64,000 bases of DNA from Aequorivita capsosiphonis DSM 23843 (GTDB lineage: Bacteria; Bacteroidota; Bacteroidia; Flavobacteriales; Flavobacteriaceae). The notes beneath the pieces were generated by a model. It made no database searches. It was not told the DNA's origin and worked only from the letters and a program-made list of their open reading frames with translations. Where the stretch lies: NCBI RefSeq assembly GCF_000429125.1, contig NZ_KE386849.1, positions 55,418 through 119,417 of the forward strand. The letters run 5' to 3'. Shown piece by piece: positions 1 through 8,901 of the stretch (positions are counted from its first letter, which is position 1; the number at the start of each line of letters is the position of its first letter). The translations under genes were made by a program, and so were the position numbers.

Positions 1-776
1 CCGCAATTTAGCATTCTAGCGGTAAGGGCGGTTGCAACTGCTTGGTCTATATTGGCGTCGTTCCAAACGATGAAGGCGTTGTTGCCTCCCAGTTCCAATA
101 GCGTTTTTTTGATATATTTTCCTGATATCTGAGCTACTGCCGCACCTGCCCTTTCACTTCCCGTAAGTGTTACAGCTTTTACGGCATCGTGTGCAATAAT
201 AATTTCGGTTTTATCGTGATGGACAATTAGATTTTGAAAAACTCCATCCGGAAATCCCGCCCTTAAAAAAACTTCCTCAATTTGTTTTGCACATCCAAAA
301 ACGTTGGGGGCGTGTTTTAAAAGTCCCACGTTTCCTGCCATAAGCGTAGGTGCTGCAAAACGGAATACTTGCCAGAAAGGAAAGTTCCAAGGCATAATGG
401 CGAGAACAGAACCAATTGGATCGTGGCGCACAAAGCTTTTTTGGGCGTCTGTTTCAATGATTTCATCTGATAGAAATTCAGCTGCTTTTTCAGCAAAATA
501 CTCGCAGACCCAAGCGCATTTATGCACCTCAGCACGGGATTCGGCAATGGGTTTCCCCATTTCCAAGCTTATCATTTTAGCGTATTCTTTTACGTCTTCC
601 CGTAAAATTTCTCCCGCTTTAGTCATTAATTTAGCGCGATCTTTCAACGAAACTTTTCGCCAGGATTTAAATGCGGTTTCCGATTTTTCTAATTTTTGTG
701 AAATTGCCTCTTCCGTTTCAGGATTATAGGTTTCTACAATTTGATCATTGTAAGGGTTTATACTTTTAAATTCCAT
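1..776 (-). CDS. Aldehyde dehydrogenase, succinate-semialdehyde type (5' part; runs off window)
   Basis: The first 258 codons of an NAD(P)-dependent aldehyde dehydrogenase are visible; the 3' part lies beyond position 1. The ATG at 776-774 starts MEFKSINPYNDQ, typical of the short GabD/YneI-like succinate-semialdehyde dehydrogenases. The Rossmann-fold motif PWNFPFW begins at residue 129 and the catalytic-glutamate motif LELGG places Glu at residue 228. The sequence stops at TARMLNCG, just short of the expected GQxC motif, so the catalytic cysteine is not in view. The reaction would oxidise a semialdehyde to its acid in the cytosol. Its neighbours (GABA-transaminase-like gene, decarboxylase, amidase) fit succinate semialdehyde as substrate, but that is inference from context. 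Family assignment is firm; substrate is not. Confidence 0.88.
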   Translation of the reverse strand, partial: MEFKSINPYNDQIVETYNPETEEAISQKLEKSETAFKSWRKVSLKDRAKLMTKAGEILREDVKEYAKMISLEMGKPIAESRAEVHKCAWVCEYFAEKAAEFLSDEIIETDAQKSFVRHDPIGSVLAIMPWNFPFWQVFRFAAPTLMAGNVGLLKHAPNVFGCAKQIEEVFLRAGFPDGVFQNLIVHHDKTEIIIAHDAVKAVTLTGSERAGAAVAQISGKYIKKTLLELGGNNAFIVWNDANIDQAVATALTARMLNC

Positions 777-791
777 CAAAAATTTATTTAT

Positions 792-1037
792 TTTGGCTTT
801 AATTTAAACTAGTATTATAGTTTCAATATCCAAGTTTCGACATTTTGTCGCCCTGCCGGCAGGCAAGGCCTTAGACCCGATAATTATCGGGAGGGGGCAG
901 AAACAAAAGGTCGAAAATTCAATCATTTTTACCCTGGCCCTAAAGGGAATAATTGAATTTTCTTAGTTCGGACCAACTTGAAACCTTTTCAATATCAATT
1001 TAAATCGAAATATCAACGTGGAGCTTAACTAGAGCCT
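792..1037. repeat. MITE-like intergenic repeat, copy 1
   Basis: This 246-base element fills most of the gap between the aldehyde dehydrogenase and the ATP-grasp gene. It is homologous to 31363-31594. Both copies share a TTTGGC-type left end, a CGACATTTTGT block, an AACAAAAGGTCGAAAATTC block, a CCCTAAAGGGAATAATTG block and a right end AACTAGAGCC. The ends are inverted repeats of each other, although in this copy the left end has drifted. Inside are further palindromes: CCCGATAATTATCGGG, and GAAAATTCAATCATT facing AATAATTGAATTTTC. It encodes nothing I recognise. Confidence 0.75.
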
Positions 1038-1057
1038 TTATATTCTATTTAAATCAT

Positions 1058-1086
1058 ACCTCAAAGGTTTTAAAAACCTTCGAGGT
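1058..1086. terminator. Long palindrome, probable terminator of the ATP-grasp gene
   Basis: ACCTCAAAGGTTTT and AAAACCTTCGAGGT form an almost perfect 14-bp stem around one base. It sits 45 bases past the stop of the minus-strand ATP-grasp gene. The U-tract is poor on the minus strand, so this may act as a processing or bidirectional stop hairpin and not as a classic Rho-independent terminator. Confidence 0.5.
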
Positions 1087-1130
1087 TTAGCATGATTGTT
1101 TTTTCGGAACGTTCCGGATTGAGGCTTTAA

Positions 1131-2768
1131 TTATTTGGCAAGACTACCAATAATTTCAGGTAGTTCGGCTTTATCTTCCAAAACGGTAGATGCATAATTT
1201 CCCTTAATTGCATTTATCCAAGTTTTAGCGCGTTGGGTAAGTTGGAAATTATCGGTCATCATCCTACCTCGTGTCACCAAAATACCCAGATCTGCACCTT
1301 CATACAGATAATGATCTTTGTTTGCTATCCGAAGAAAAAATGCCTCGCTTTCACTTTCCACTGCACGACGGTGGGTGTCCATACGGTTGAACTGGATATG
1401 GCCATTGTCAAAAATTCGCCAAATGCCCGACTGTGGAGCTTCCGTTACTTTTTCAATGGTTTTTTTGGTGTGCTTAATGACTAATTGGCTCCAACTATCA
1501 GTATTTTCTTGCTTAGCCCATCTGTTGTTGATGGCGTCAACGTTAAGGTCGTAATCCACCTCCATCCATTCCAAAATATGGAAAAGGTGAAGTGGGGCGT
1601 CAGCCAAGGCAAAAACGGCATGATTGGTAATGGAGCTGGCACCCGTAACCCTAGGATTTAATTCGCCGAGATAGATCTCACCATTGTCTTCATCTATTAA
1701 AAAGTCGAGTTCAAAATAGCCTTTGTAACCTTCTTTTCGTAATTGGTCTCCAAAGAGACGAGTGTATTCCCGTGCTTTTTTCCGAAGGATTGGATTAAAA
1801 GAATCGGGGTAAATCTCGTTGCCACACCAACCACCTTTATAAGGTGTAAGTTCCTTAAACCCTACTAATTCAGTCATTAGTGGAGCAACTATGGTTCCGT
1901 GGCGTGTAACACAAGCTTCAATTGCAGAACCGCGACAGTTAATGCGCTTCATTATTTTCACTTCTTTTTCAGCTTCAATTTCTTCAGCATGCTCTTTGTA
2001 TTCTTCCTCATTTGAAATAAAGAAAGTAGTATGTCCAGAATCGCCAAAAGGAGTTTGAATTACCAAATCATGACCTAGTTTCTTAGAAACTTTTTCAAGG
2101 TGTTCGTAATTGTTCACTTTTGACAATACATAGGGAACACAAGCAACACCAGCTTTTTCTGCAAGACGATTGGTGTTTACCTTGTTATCCATTGCGGTTC
2201 GCATTTTGGCCGAAGGGAACATAACTTCAAGTCCCAGTTTTTTGGCAAGATTTTCGGTTTTTTCCGTAAACATTAGAAACATTACCTTTCCAGCATTTTT
2301 GCCTTTTTTTCTAGACTTTATATATTCTTGAACTTCGGGATGCTGCAATAGATAATTGTTGATATCCTCTATGCTCTCAAACTCGTCGTGCGGAATTTCT
2401 TCTTTAGGCGAAAAGACGTTGGGATGTAACCCATCAAAACATTCGATGTAGGTGATGAATTTAAATCCTTTTATCCATTCATCGGCACCCAAAAGGTTAA
2501 AGTTGGTGGCACTTATAAAATAAATAGGGGTTTCATTTTTATAAAAGAAACGCCGAATATCTGGAATTCCGTTGAGCACTGGTTTTGGTTTATCCGCTTT
2601 TTTCTTAGCGACCGTTTTTTTCGCCTTCGCTTTCGTAGTGGGTTTCACCTTTTTTCCAATCGATTTTTCTTCAGCTACAGCCTTGTTCTTATCCATAACT
2701 CCCGACTTCGATTTTGTTTTCACATTCGATTTGGACTCAGATTTGGTTTTTGGTTTATCAGTGCTCAT
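1131..2768 (-). CDS. ATP-grasp enzyme with lysine-rich N-terminal extension
   Basis: This 545-residue protein has a low-complexity, Lys/Ser/Thr-rich segment at residues 1-62, followed by an ATP-grasp ligase fold. The glycine loop PFGDSGHTTFF is at 240-250, and the metal- and phosphate-binding segment around YFELDFLIDE (351-360) and LGELNPRVTGASS (367-379) keeps the acidic and Asn/Arg residues expected for ATP-dependent carboxylate-amine or carboxylate-thiol ligation. It resembles the biotin-carboxylase/carbamoyl-phosphate-synthetase branch, but no biotin-attachment or allosteric domain is present. It begins 27 bases after the PLP decarboxylase and is probably co-transcribed with it. Its substrate is unknown; an amino acid or amine made or used by the neighbours is a reasonable guess. 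The basic tail could bind nucleic acid or polyanion, which is speculative. Confidence 0.82.
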   Translation of the reverse strand: MSTDKPKTKSESKSNVKTKSKSGVMDKNKAVAEEKSIGKKVKPTTKAKAKKTVAKKKADKPKPVLNGIPDIRRFFYKNETPIYFISATNFNLLGADEWIKGFKFITYIECFDGLHPNVFSPKEEIPHDEFESIEDINNYLLQHPEVQEYIKSRKKGKNAGKVMFLMFTEKTENLAKKLGLEVMFPSAKMRTAMDNKVNTNRLAEKAGVACVPYVLSKVNNYEHLEKVSKKLGHDLVIQTPFGDSGHTTFFISNEEEYKEHAEEIEAEKEVKIMKRINCRGSAIEACVTRHGTIVAPLMTELVGFKELTPYKGGWCGNEIYPDSFNPILRKKAREYTRLFGDQLRKEGYKGYFELDFLIDEDNGEIYLGELNPRVTGASSITNHAVFALADAPLHLFHILEWMEVDYDLNVDAINNRWAKQENTDSWSQLVIKHTKKTIEKVTEAPQSGIWRIFDNGHIQFNRMDTHRRAVESESEAFFLRIANKDHYLYEGADLGILVTRGRMMTDNFQLTQRAKTWINAIKGNYASTVLEDKAELPEIIGSLAK

Positions 2769-2795
2769 ACTAATTGTGTTTTAAATTAAATTAAT

Positions 2796-5546
2796 CTATT
2801 TTTTCTTTTTTGAATTTCCCATCCCCATTGCGCCTAGGGCGGTTGCGGTTTTTTGACGGTTCAATACGCTGTCTCGGAAAATACGCAAACCAAGATCTGC
2901 CCTATAACCGTGAATTTCCTTTACGTCCAGTGCCAACATAAAGTTAATAATATCTTCACTTACAACTTGTCCTGGAACTAAAACAGGAAAGCCCGGTGGA
3001 TACGGAATTACAAAGGAGGAAGCAACTAGGTCCCGATCATTGGTCATTGCTTTTTTGCAATCGCCAAGGGAGATATACTCGTAATTGTCCTCATTATATG
3101 CCATAAAATATGCGTCGCGGATACTTCCACCCGGAACAGTGGGAACCGCCCGGAAGGAACTATGGAAGTAACTGAAATCAGGCAAGGGCGGGACTTCATT
3201 TATCAAAGAATGAATTCGTTGTTGCGAAATTTCGCTTTCCCGGCTATTTAAGGAGCGGAATTCCTCGTCTAACTGCTCCGAGATTTTTAACAGGGCATTG
3301 GTTAAATATGCAACACTCCCTCGTGTAGTACCAATATTGGTCATAAACAAAACGGTATTTCTAGAGGTTTTATTTATTTGTATATTAAACTGGTCCATCA
3401 AATATTTGTTTTTGAAGGTATCGCCATCAACGCCTGTTCTACCTATAAACAAGGTTATTTTTGTGGGATCCAACATAAACTCGTCTTTTTCCCAAGCGGT
3501 TTCCATTCTATTCCATCCAGTGCTGGGGTCATAATATTCTACCAGCCCAGTTTCCCTGTATTGGTCCGGGATAAAATCCTTTACCGTCAGCACATCAAAA
3601 TATTTGTTCAACTGAGGATTGTTGGTTATTTTGGCACGAAGCACCATGGCCATTTCGATGCTTTTTTCTACCATTTCAAATCCTTCAAACTCCACTTGCC
3701 TTCTCCCTACATCCAGTGAAGCTAGCATTTGGTAATTTGGAGAAGTGGACGTATGCGTCATATATGCTTCCAAAAAGGTATTTTCAGATTTTTTTCTGAA
3801 ATCCTCATCCCATATATGAATCATGGAACCTTGACGGAAACTACTCAAGGTTTTATGTGTACTTTGTGTGGCATAAACCCTGATACATACTTTTTCAGGA
3901 TCTGGTAAAGTGGGCTCCTCTCCAGCGGAAAGATTCTTTATATGATTTTTATATTCCTTTTTATAAGCCTCACTTCGGTATTTGTCAAAAAGTTTCTTGG
4001 CAGTGAACATGGCCGTTCGTTGCTTATATATATAGGTGAAACCTGCAAAGGCAAACCAAGCTTCGTCCCAAAGAAAAATCATATCCGGTTTTATGGCTAA
4101 AATTTCCTGCATAACTTTTTCAACGTTATAGACCAAGCCGTCAAAAGTACAATTGGTAAGGAGGAGCATTTTCACTTTGTCCAACCTCCCGGCCTCACGT
4201 AGTTGCAACATTTTTTCTTTAATACTATTTAAAGGTACAGCGCCGTACATAGAATACTCCTGAATAGGATACGAATCAAGATATACCGGATAGGCACCTG
4301 ACAGAACCATGCCATAGTGATGGCTCTTATGGCAGTCACGGTCAATAAGCACTAAATCACCGGGTTCTATTATTGCCTGGAGTACAATTTTATTGGCAGT
4401 GGAAGTTCCGTTGGTAACGAAAAAAGTACGTTGGGCACCATAAGTTTCGGCAGCCATTTCCTGCGCCTTTTTAAGCGGTCCTGTGGGTTGTAGTAGAGAA
4501 TCCAAGCCACCAGTGGTGGAGGATGTTTCGGCCAAAAACATATTGCGGCCGTAAAATTCTCCAAAGTCTTTTATCCATCGGGACTTAAAAACTGAATTTC
4601 CCCGTGAGATGGGCATCGCGTGAAATATTCCCGTGGGTTTTTGACTATATTCCTTCAAGGCACTAAAAAACGGAGTGTCAAATCGTTCCCGAACTCCCCG
4701 AATAATACCGAGATGAAGTTCCTGCAAATCCTCTTTACGATAATAAATACGGCTGAATTGACGTAAGGTACTGTCCTTTAAATCTGTGAGGGAAGTGTCA
4801 GTAACATAATAAGTGTCCAACTCTGGCCGAAATTGTTTTACAAGTTTGCCCAAAAGTGGTCCAAGTTCGTATTCCGGTGTTCCTTCCAGATCAATTTTAA
4901 GAACGTTCTGAATATAAGGCTTTAATAAATCTGAGATATTTTCTGAAGCATAAGGCGGGGCATAACGAATTACCGCAGCCTGCAAGTTTGGGTTAAAAAG
5001 CAAGGCAATCAAAGAATCCTGAAATGAACGCTGCACCAAAAAATCGTAAGTAAACTGTTCGTTCGGTTCGCGTAATTCGTCCAGTTTTTCGTGAAGTGCA
5101 ACCTCTTCAATGGCCGAACGGTCTTCCACAAATAGCACTTCAAAATAATTTTTCTTTTGGGCGGAAGAAAGCTCTCGAATATCTTCGGGTCTAGCCTGAT
5201 CATTTTCTTCAGTATGGGTAGAAGTGGGATGGTTCAAGTATTCATCGCTTACCAATTGCCTGTTTATTTCTGTAATATTGTGCGCCAAAGACATATATTC
5301 TTCTTTATGGAGCGCTTGGCAGAGTTTTTCCAGTCTGGTTTTTCCGGGATAGACAAAATACAATTCAATGGTCTTTATATCCTTCAAAAAACCCTTTAAG
5401 GTATCCAAAGAATCCTGCTCGCATTTAGAACCTTTTTTAGAATTTGCAAGAACAGTACTAATCCTTTTCAGATCTCGCCAAATAGAAATGCGTAATTGGC
5501 CGATACTGTAATAAGGGGAACTTATATTCTTTTTTTTGTTGGTCAT
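2796..5546 (-). CDS. PLP-dependent amino acid decarboxylase, Orn/Lys/Arg fold-type I family
   Basis: This 916-residue protein carries the signature of biodegradative/biosynthetic ornithine, lysine or arginine decarboxylases: TNGTSTANK (378-386), DRDCHKSHHYG (402-412), WDEAWFAFAGF (493-503) with the PLP-nitrogen Asp at 494, and the Schiff-base lysine K565 in ATQSTHKTLSSF. The reaction is decarboxylation of a basic amino acid to a diamine or agmatine. The first 300 residues do not look like the compact wing domain of E. coli CadA/SpeC, and the protein is longer than those (about 710-760 residues), so it belongs to a divergent subfamily. It lies 3 bases after the VOC gene and 27 bases before the ATP-grasp gene. 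With the amidase and GABA-type transaminase nearby, arginine is a plausible substrate, but the motifs do not settle it. Confidence 0.88.
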   Translation of the reverse strand: MTNKKKNISSPYYSIGQLRISIWRDLKRISTVLANSKKGSKCEQDSLDTLKGFLKDIKTIELYFVYPGKTRLEKLCQALHKEEYMSLAHNITEINRQLVSDEYLNHPTSTHTEENDQARPEDIRELSSAQKKNYFEVLFVEDRSAIEEVALHEKLDELREPNEQFTYDFLVQRSFQDSLIALLFNPNLQAAVIRYAPPYASENISDLLKPYIQNVLKIDLEGTPEYELGPLLGKLVKQFRPELDTYYVTDTSLTDLKDSTLRQFSRIYYRKEDLQELHLGIIRGVRERFDTPFFSALKEYSQKPTGIFHAMPISRGNSVFKSRWIKDFGEFYGRNMFLAETSSTTGGLDSLLQPTGPLKKAQEMAAETYGAQRTFFVTNGTSTANKIVLQAIIEPGDLVLIDRDCHKSHHYGMVLSGAYPVYLDSYPIQEYSMYGAVPLNSIKEKMLQLREAGRLDKVKMLLLTNCTFDGLVYNVEKVMQEILAIKPDMIFLWDEAWFAFAGFTYIYKQRTAMFTAKKLFDKYRSEAYKKEYKNHIKNLSAGEEPTLPDPEKVCIRVYATQSTHKTLSSFRQGSMIHIWDEDFRKKSENTFLEAYMTHTSTSPNYQMLASLDVGRRQVEFEGFEMVEKSIEMAMVLRAKITNNPQLNKYFDVLTVKDFIPDQYRETGLVEYYDPSTGWNRMETAWEKDEFMLDPTKITLFIGRTGVDGDTFKNKYLMDQFNIQINKTSRNTVLFMTNIGTTRGSVAYLTNALLKISEQLDEEFRSLNSRESEISQQRIHSLINEVPPLPDFSYFHSSFRAVPTVPGGSIRDAYFMAYNEDNYEYISLGDCKKAMTNDRDLVASSFVIPYPPGFPVLVPGQVVSEDIINFMLALDVKEIHGYRADLGLRIFRDSVLNRQKTATALGAMGMGNSKKKK

Positions 5547-5549
5547 TAT

Positions 5550-5957
5550 TTAGTTTTTGGAATTAATAGCAAGCTTGTTGCCTTCGCTATCTATAAAAAG
5601 GGCAAAATATCCAGCCTCATCACTTATTTTTGTTTTTTGCATTATAATACGTCCTCCTAAATCTTCCACTTTATCGAGTATGGGTTGAAGATTTTTGCCC
5701 CCATTCAAATAAATTAAAGAGCCAGTTTCGCTGGGTACACAACCCGATCCCTTTACCAAGGCTCCGCCGATGCCAGTGGTTACTGGAAAAACTGCCATCT
5801 CGTAATCGTTCATCTCCGTGGTTTCCATCTTGATATTATAAATATGGTTGTAAAAATCGGTTGCCCGTTCCATATTTAAAACGGGGATTTCAAACCAAGT
5901 GATAAAATCCTTCATCTTGTTGTTGGTTTGTTTCGGTTTTTTGGACATTATTCCCAT
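5550..5957 (-). CDS. VOC (glyoxalase/bleomycin-resistance fold) protein
   Basis: This 135-residue single-unit VOC protein has paired beta-alpha-beta modules: FEIPVLNMERATDFYNHIY near the start and a C-terminal half ending with DSEGNKLAINSKN. ALFIDSEGN is the usual glutamate/metal-face segment. Such proteins bind small molecules or catalyse glyoxalase-type chemistry; the specific role is unknown. Three in-frame ATGs (5957, 5948, 5915) are possible; the last gives MKDFITWFEIP, which is closest to the family start. It precedes the decarboxylase by 3 bases, so the two are almost certainly one transcript. Confidence 0.8.
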   Translation of the reverse strand: MGIMSKKPKQTNNKMKDFITWFEIPVLNMERATDFYNHIYNIKMETTEMNDYEMAVFPVTTGIGGALVKGSGCVPSETGSLIYLNGGKNLQPILDKVEDLGGRIIMQKTKISDEAGYFALFIDSEGNKLAINSKN

Positions 5958-6135
5958 AATTATTTATTTAATAGTTGCTGAAATATGTTTTCTTTCAATA
6001 TCGTTGTTTGAAAATTCAACACTTAGTTTACTCATTGTCTTTAAGCTGTTCCATCCGAAACATGTTTGGCTTACTGGCTAATAAACTAACTCAACCTTCA
6101 AGTTGATTTTCACATTTAAAATATCTATAAGCTCC

Positions 6136-7074
6136 TTATTCTTCATAGCCATCGCCTTTATAACTCATCACACTGACGGGGAGTTCAATTTCGCTCTCCA
6201 TTTTCTTGAGTTGCTCTAGTTTGTCAACTTTTGTAGGTTTAATAAGAGGCCCCAAGGCCTCGAGATATGGATGTTTTGCTCCAGGTGCGTATATACTGAA
6301 ATCGCCAAGATTGTCACGAAAGCTTTTGAGGGGTTGACCCAAACGCATTACACCAAGTTCACGGCTGCGTTTAACTCTGGCCATATCTATTTCAATGGGG
6401 AATATTTCCTCCGTGGCTCCGGCTTTGTACATTATTCTTCCATCGGGCCCGCAAACAGTAGAGCGGCCAATACCTCCAGTTTCGAGACCGTTAATATCAA
6501 AAAAGAAACATTGGTTTACTGCAGCCATGGTTTGCGCGATGGAATGTTCTATTTCACGATCCATAGTACCTGTCATCGTTGGGTGAAGAATTACTTCAGC
6601 CCCCATAACAGCCAGGGTTCGGACGGTTTCAGGAAACCACATGTCATAACAAATAGACACTCCAAAAATACCCACATTCGGAATTTCAAACGTGCAAAAT
6701 TCATTGCCCGGAGTTATTCCAACTTCAAAAGGATAAAAAGGGAACATTTTTCGGTAACGAGTAACTATTTCTCCCTGTGGATTAATGACCGTGGCGGTGT
6801 TGTAAATTTTATCACCATCCTTTTCAAAAATAGAACCTGGCAAAAGCCAAATACCATATTTTTTAGCCATAGCCTGCATTTCTGTTTCAAATTCGCCAGG
6901 AATCTCCTGAGCGTAATAGGTTAATGGGCCATAAGCACAAAGTTCACTAAATAGCACCAACTGCACAGATGGATAAAGGTGCATAGTGATATCCAGTTTC
7001 AGTTTCATCATTTTCAGATTACTCTGGGTGGCAGAAACTCGCATTTGAATTCCCGCAATGGTAAATGGTTTCAT
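6136..7074 (-). CDS. Carbon-nitrogen hydrolase (nitrilase superfamily amidase)
   Basis: This 312-residue protein has the complete nitrilase catalytic triad: Glu44 in LFSELCAYGP, Lys109 in YRKMFPFYPFEVG and Cys142 in GVSICYDMWFPE. The family hydrolyses amides, N-carbamoyl groups or nitriles through a cysteine thioester. N-carbamoylputrescine amidase and aliphatic/omega-amidases are the nearest role models given a basic-amino-acid decarboxylase downstream and a GABA-type transaminase upstream; the choice between them is inference. It is preceded by a 115-base gap after the transaminase and followed by a 178-base gap before the VOC gene, so it may have its own promoter. Confidence 0.87.
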   Translation of the reverse strand: MKPFTIAGIQMRVSATQSNLKMMKLKLDITMHLYPSVQLVLFSELCAYGPLTYYAQEIPGEFETEMQAMAKKYGIWLLPGSIFEKDGDKIYNTATVINPQGEIVTRYRKMFPFYPFEVGITPGNEFCTFEIPNVGIFGVSICYDMWFPETVRTLAVMGAEVILHPTMTGTMDREIEHSIAQTMAAVNQCFFFDINGLETGGIGRSTVCGPDGRIMYKAGATEEIFPIEIDMARVKRSRELGVMRLGQPLKSFRDNLGDFSIYAPGAKHPYLEALGPLIKPTKVDKLEQLKKMESEIELPVSVMSYKGDGYEE

Positions 7075-7189
7075 ATATTTATTTATTTTTTTAGAGAAAG
7101 ACTATTTCCTGCGCGCTAAGCAGGCTGACGACATATCCCGATAATTCTTATTTTTTTAAATTGTATTATGTAATTTAAATGAAGCGTTT

Positions 7190-8506
7190 TTATTCCTCTC
7201 GGGTTACCTTTTCAATAACCTCTTCAAGAATATCAAGGCCTTTTTCTAATTGTTCATTAGTTATAACCAATGGACAAAGTACTCGTATAATATTTTTAGA
7301 TGTTCCTGCATTTATGATTATCAGACCACGGTCGGCACAATTACCAACAATTTGACCACAAAGCTTTCCGTCTGGCTTTAAGGGGTCACCATCTTTTACA
7401 AATTCCATCGCCATCATGGCTCCCATGCCACGTACATCACCGATTTGTGGATATTTAGCTTGCATTTTTTTAAAACGTTCCTCAATAATATTTCCTACCT
7501 CAATACCGCGCTGGTTTAGGTTTTCATCTTTCATCATTTGAATAGTTGCAAGTGCTGCTGCACAACAAACAGGGTTTCCAATATAGGTGCCACCAATGCT
7601 ACTGGGGGCTGCAGCATCCATTATTTCGGCTCTTCCAAGAATTGCTGCGATCGGCATTCCTGAACCCAATGATTTGGCGTAGGTGCTTATATCAGGAGTT
7701 ACGTTGTAGTTCTGCCAACTGGCCCAATTTCCGGTACGGCCAAAACCACTCTGAATCTCGTCTGCAATAAGCATAATTCCGTAGGTATCGCAGAATTTAC
7801 GAAGGCCTTCAAAATATTTTTGTGGCACTGGATTAAAACCACCTTCCCCTTGAATAGGTTCCAAAATTACTGCCGCCAAGCTGTTGGGATCCACCAAATT
7901 TTTTGCACTTTCGTAGAGACGTTTTAATTCCATATCAACAAATTGATTCATTTCCAAAGAACCGTGATACCGATAAAAATTAGGAAATGGAAGTCTATAA
8001 ACTTCAGGAGCATAGGGTCCTGAATTCATTTTATAGTCAATTTTACTGGTAAGAGTCATGGCCATCAGGGTACGGCCGTGGAAAGCATCGGTAAAGCAAA
8101 GTACGCCTGGCCTTTTAGTAGCCTGACGAGCTATTTTTACTGCATTCTCAACTGCCTCGGCACCTGTACTAACGAGCATCGCCTTCGTGTGCCCGCCATG
8201 AGGAAGTAACTCCACCAGTTTCTCGCAAAGTTCAAGATAAGGTTCATAAGTAACCACATTAAAGCTGGTGTGGATATATTTTGCGGCCTGCTCTTGAATG
8301 GCCTTTACTACTGGCTCGGGACAATGGCCAGCATTTACAACCCCAATTCCACCGGCAAAGTCAATCAATTCGCGACCATCTTCGTCTATGATAATGGCTC
8401 CTTTTGCGGCTCGTGCGGTGGCAGTGTTAAAAACGCCCACGCCATTGGCTACAACATTTTTTCTTCTTTCCAGAAGCTTCTCAGATTTTGTCAATTGTTT
8501 TAACAT
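7190..8506 (-). CDS. Class III PLP aminotransferase, GABA transaminase-like
   Basis: This 438-residue fold-type I, class III aminotransferase shows STGAEAVENAVKIAR (113-127), FHGRT (142-146), the LIADEIQSGFGRTG signature (246-259, Asp249 contacting PLP) and the Schiff-base lysine K278 in STYAKSLGSGMP. Length and motif spacing match GabT/4-aminobutyrate and other omega-amine transaminases. It would move an amino group from GABA, putrescine or a similar omega-amine to 2-oxoglutarate, giving a semialdehyde for the dehydrogenase at the window start. It is the first gene of the minus-strand catabolic cluster. Confidence 0.88.
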   Translation of the reverse strand: MLKQLTKSEKLLERRKNVVANGVGVFNTATARAAKGAIIIDEDGRELIDFAGGIGVVNAGHCPEPVVKAIQEQAAKYIHTSFNVVTYEPYLELCEKLVELLPHGGHTKAMLVSTGAEAVENAVKIARQATKRPGVLCFTDAFHGRTLMAMTLTSKIDYKMNSGPYAPEVYRLPFPNFYRYHGSLEMNQFVDMELKRLYESAKNLVDPNSLAAVILEPIQGEGGFNPVPQKYFEGLRKFCDTYGIMLIADEIQSGFGRTGNWASWQNYNVTPDISTYAKSLGSGMPIAAILGRAEIMDAAAPSSIGGTYIGNPVCCAAALATIQMMKDENLNQRGIEVGNIIEERFKKMQAKYPQIGDVRGMGAMMAMEFVKDGDPLKPDGKLCGQIVGNCADRGLIIINAGTSKNIIRVLCPLVITNEQLEKGLDILEEVIEKVTREE

Positions 8507-8830
8507 ATAGGTTATGAATTATTTTATAATATACTTAAAATTGAAAAAACTAATATAGCGTTTAGTAATAATTTAATAGTTATAGTTGATAGAAATTTTT
8601 ATTTCAAAAATATTCGTAACTTATTAAGTTATTGTTAGGGAAATATGATTCCACGTGTTGAAAATAAAATTTTAGATTTCTCAAAGAAATTAAAATCGTT
8701 CTACATCTTCCAAAATATAACCTATTGTAAATTAGGTATTTCATAAATATTCTATTTCTATTAAGGTCAAAAAATTGTTTAGGAAGCAATACGTTAACTT
8801 TTCCTTAAACTAGCACATTAAGTACAGGAT

Positions 8831-8864
8831 TTTGTGGAATTGGCAATACAAACCTATAGTTTTG
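8831..8864 (+). promoter_or_regulatory. Bacteroidetes-type promoter of the FKBP gene
   Basis: The sequence TAGTTTTG at 8857-8864 matches the TAnnTTTG -7 element exactly, and TTTG at 8831-8834 gives a -33 TTG with a 22-base spacer, within the 17-23 reported for Flavobacterium promoters. The start codon follows 38 bases later. The rest of the 395-base divergent gap (8507-8901) is AT-rich; a TATTTTTG on the minus strand at 8612-8605 could be the -7 element for the transaminase but has no matching -33 element. Confidence 0.6.
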
Positions 8865-8901
8865 TGCTCTTATTGATTAAATAATCAAAAAAACAAACAT
8901 T

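Noticed and set aside
304..729. 141-codon plus-strand frame near the window start
   Set aside because: Antisense to the aldehyde dehydrogenase whose PWNFPFW motif and LELGG lie on the minus strand.
1131..2768. Biotin carboxylase or carbamoyl-phosphate synthase as the name of the 545-residue ATP-grasp protein
   Set aside because: Only the ATP-grasp core is present; biotin-carboxylase C-terminal and CPSase allosteric domains are absent, so a general ATP-grasp call is safer.
6271..6924. 217-codon plus-strand frame opposite the amidase
   Set aside because: It lies fully antisense to a nitrilase-family gene with complete catalytic triad and has no family features.
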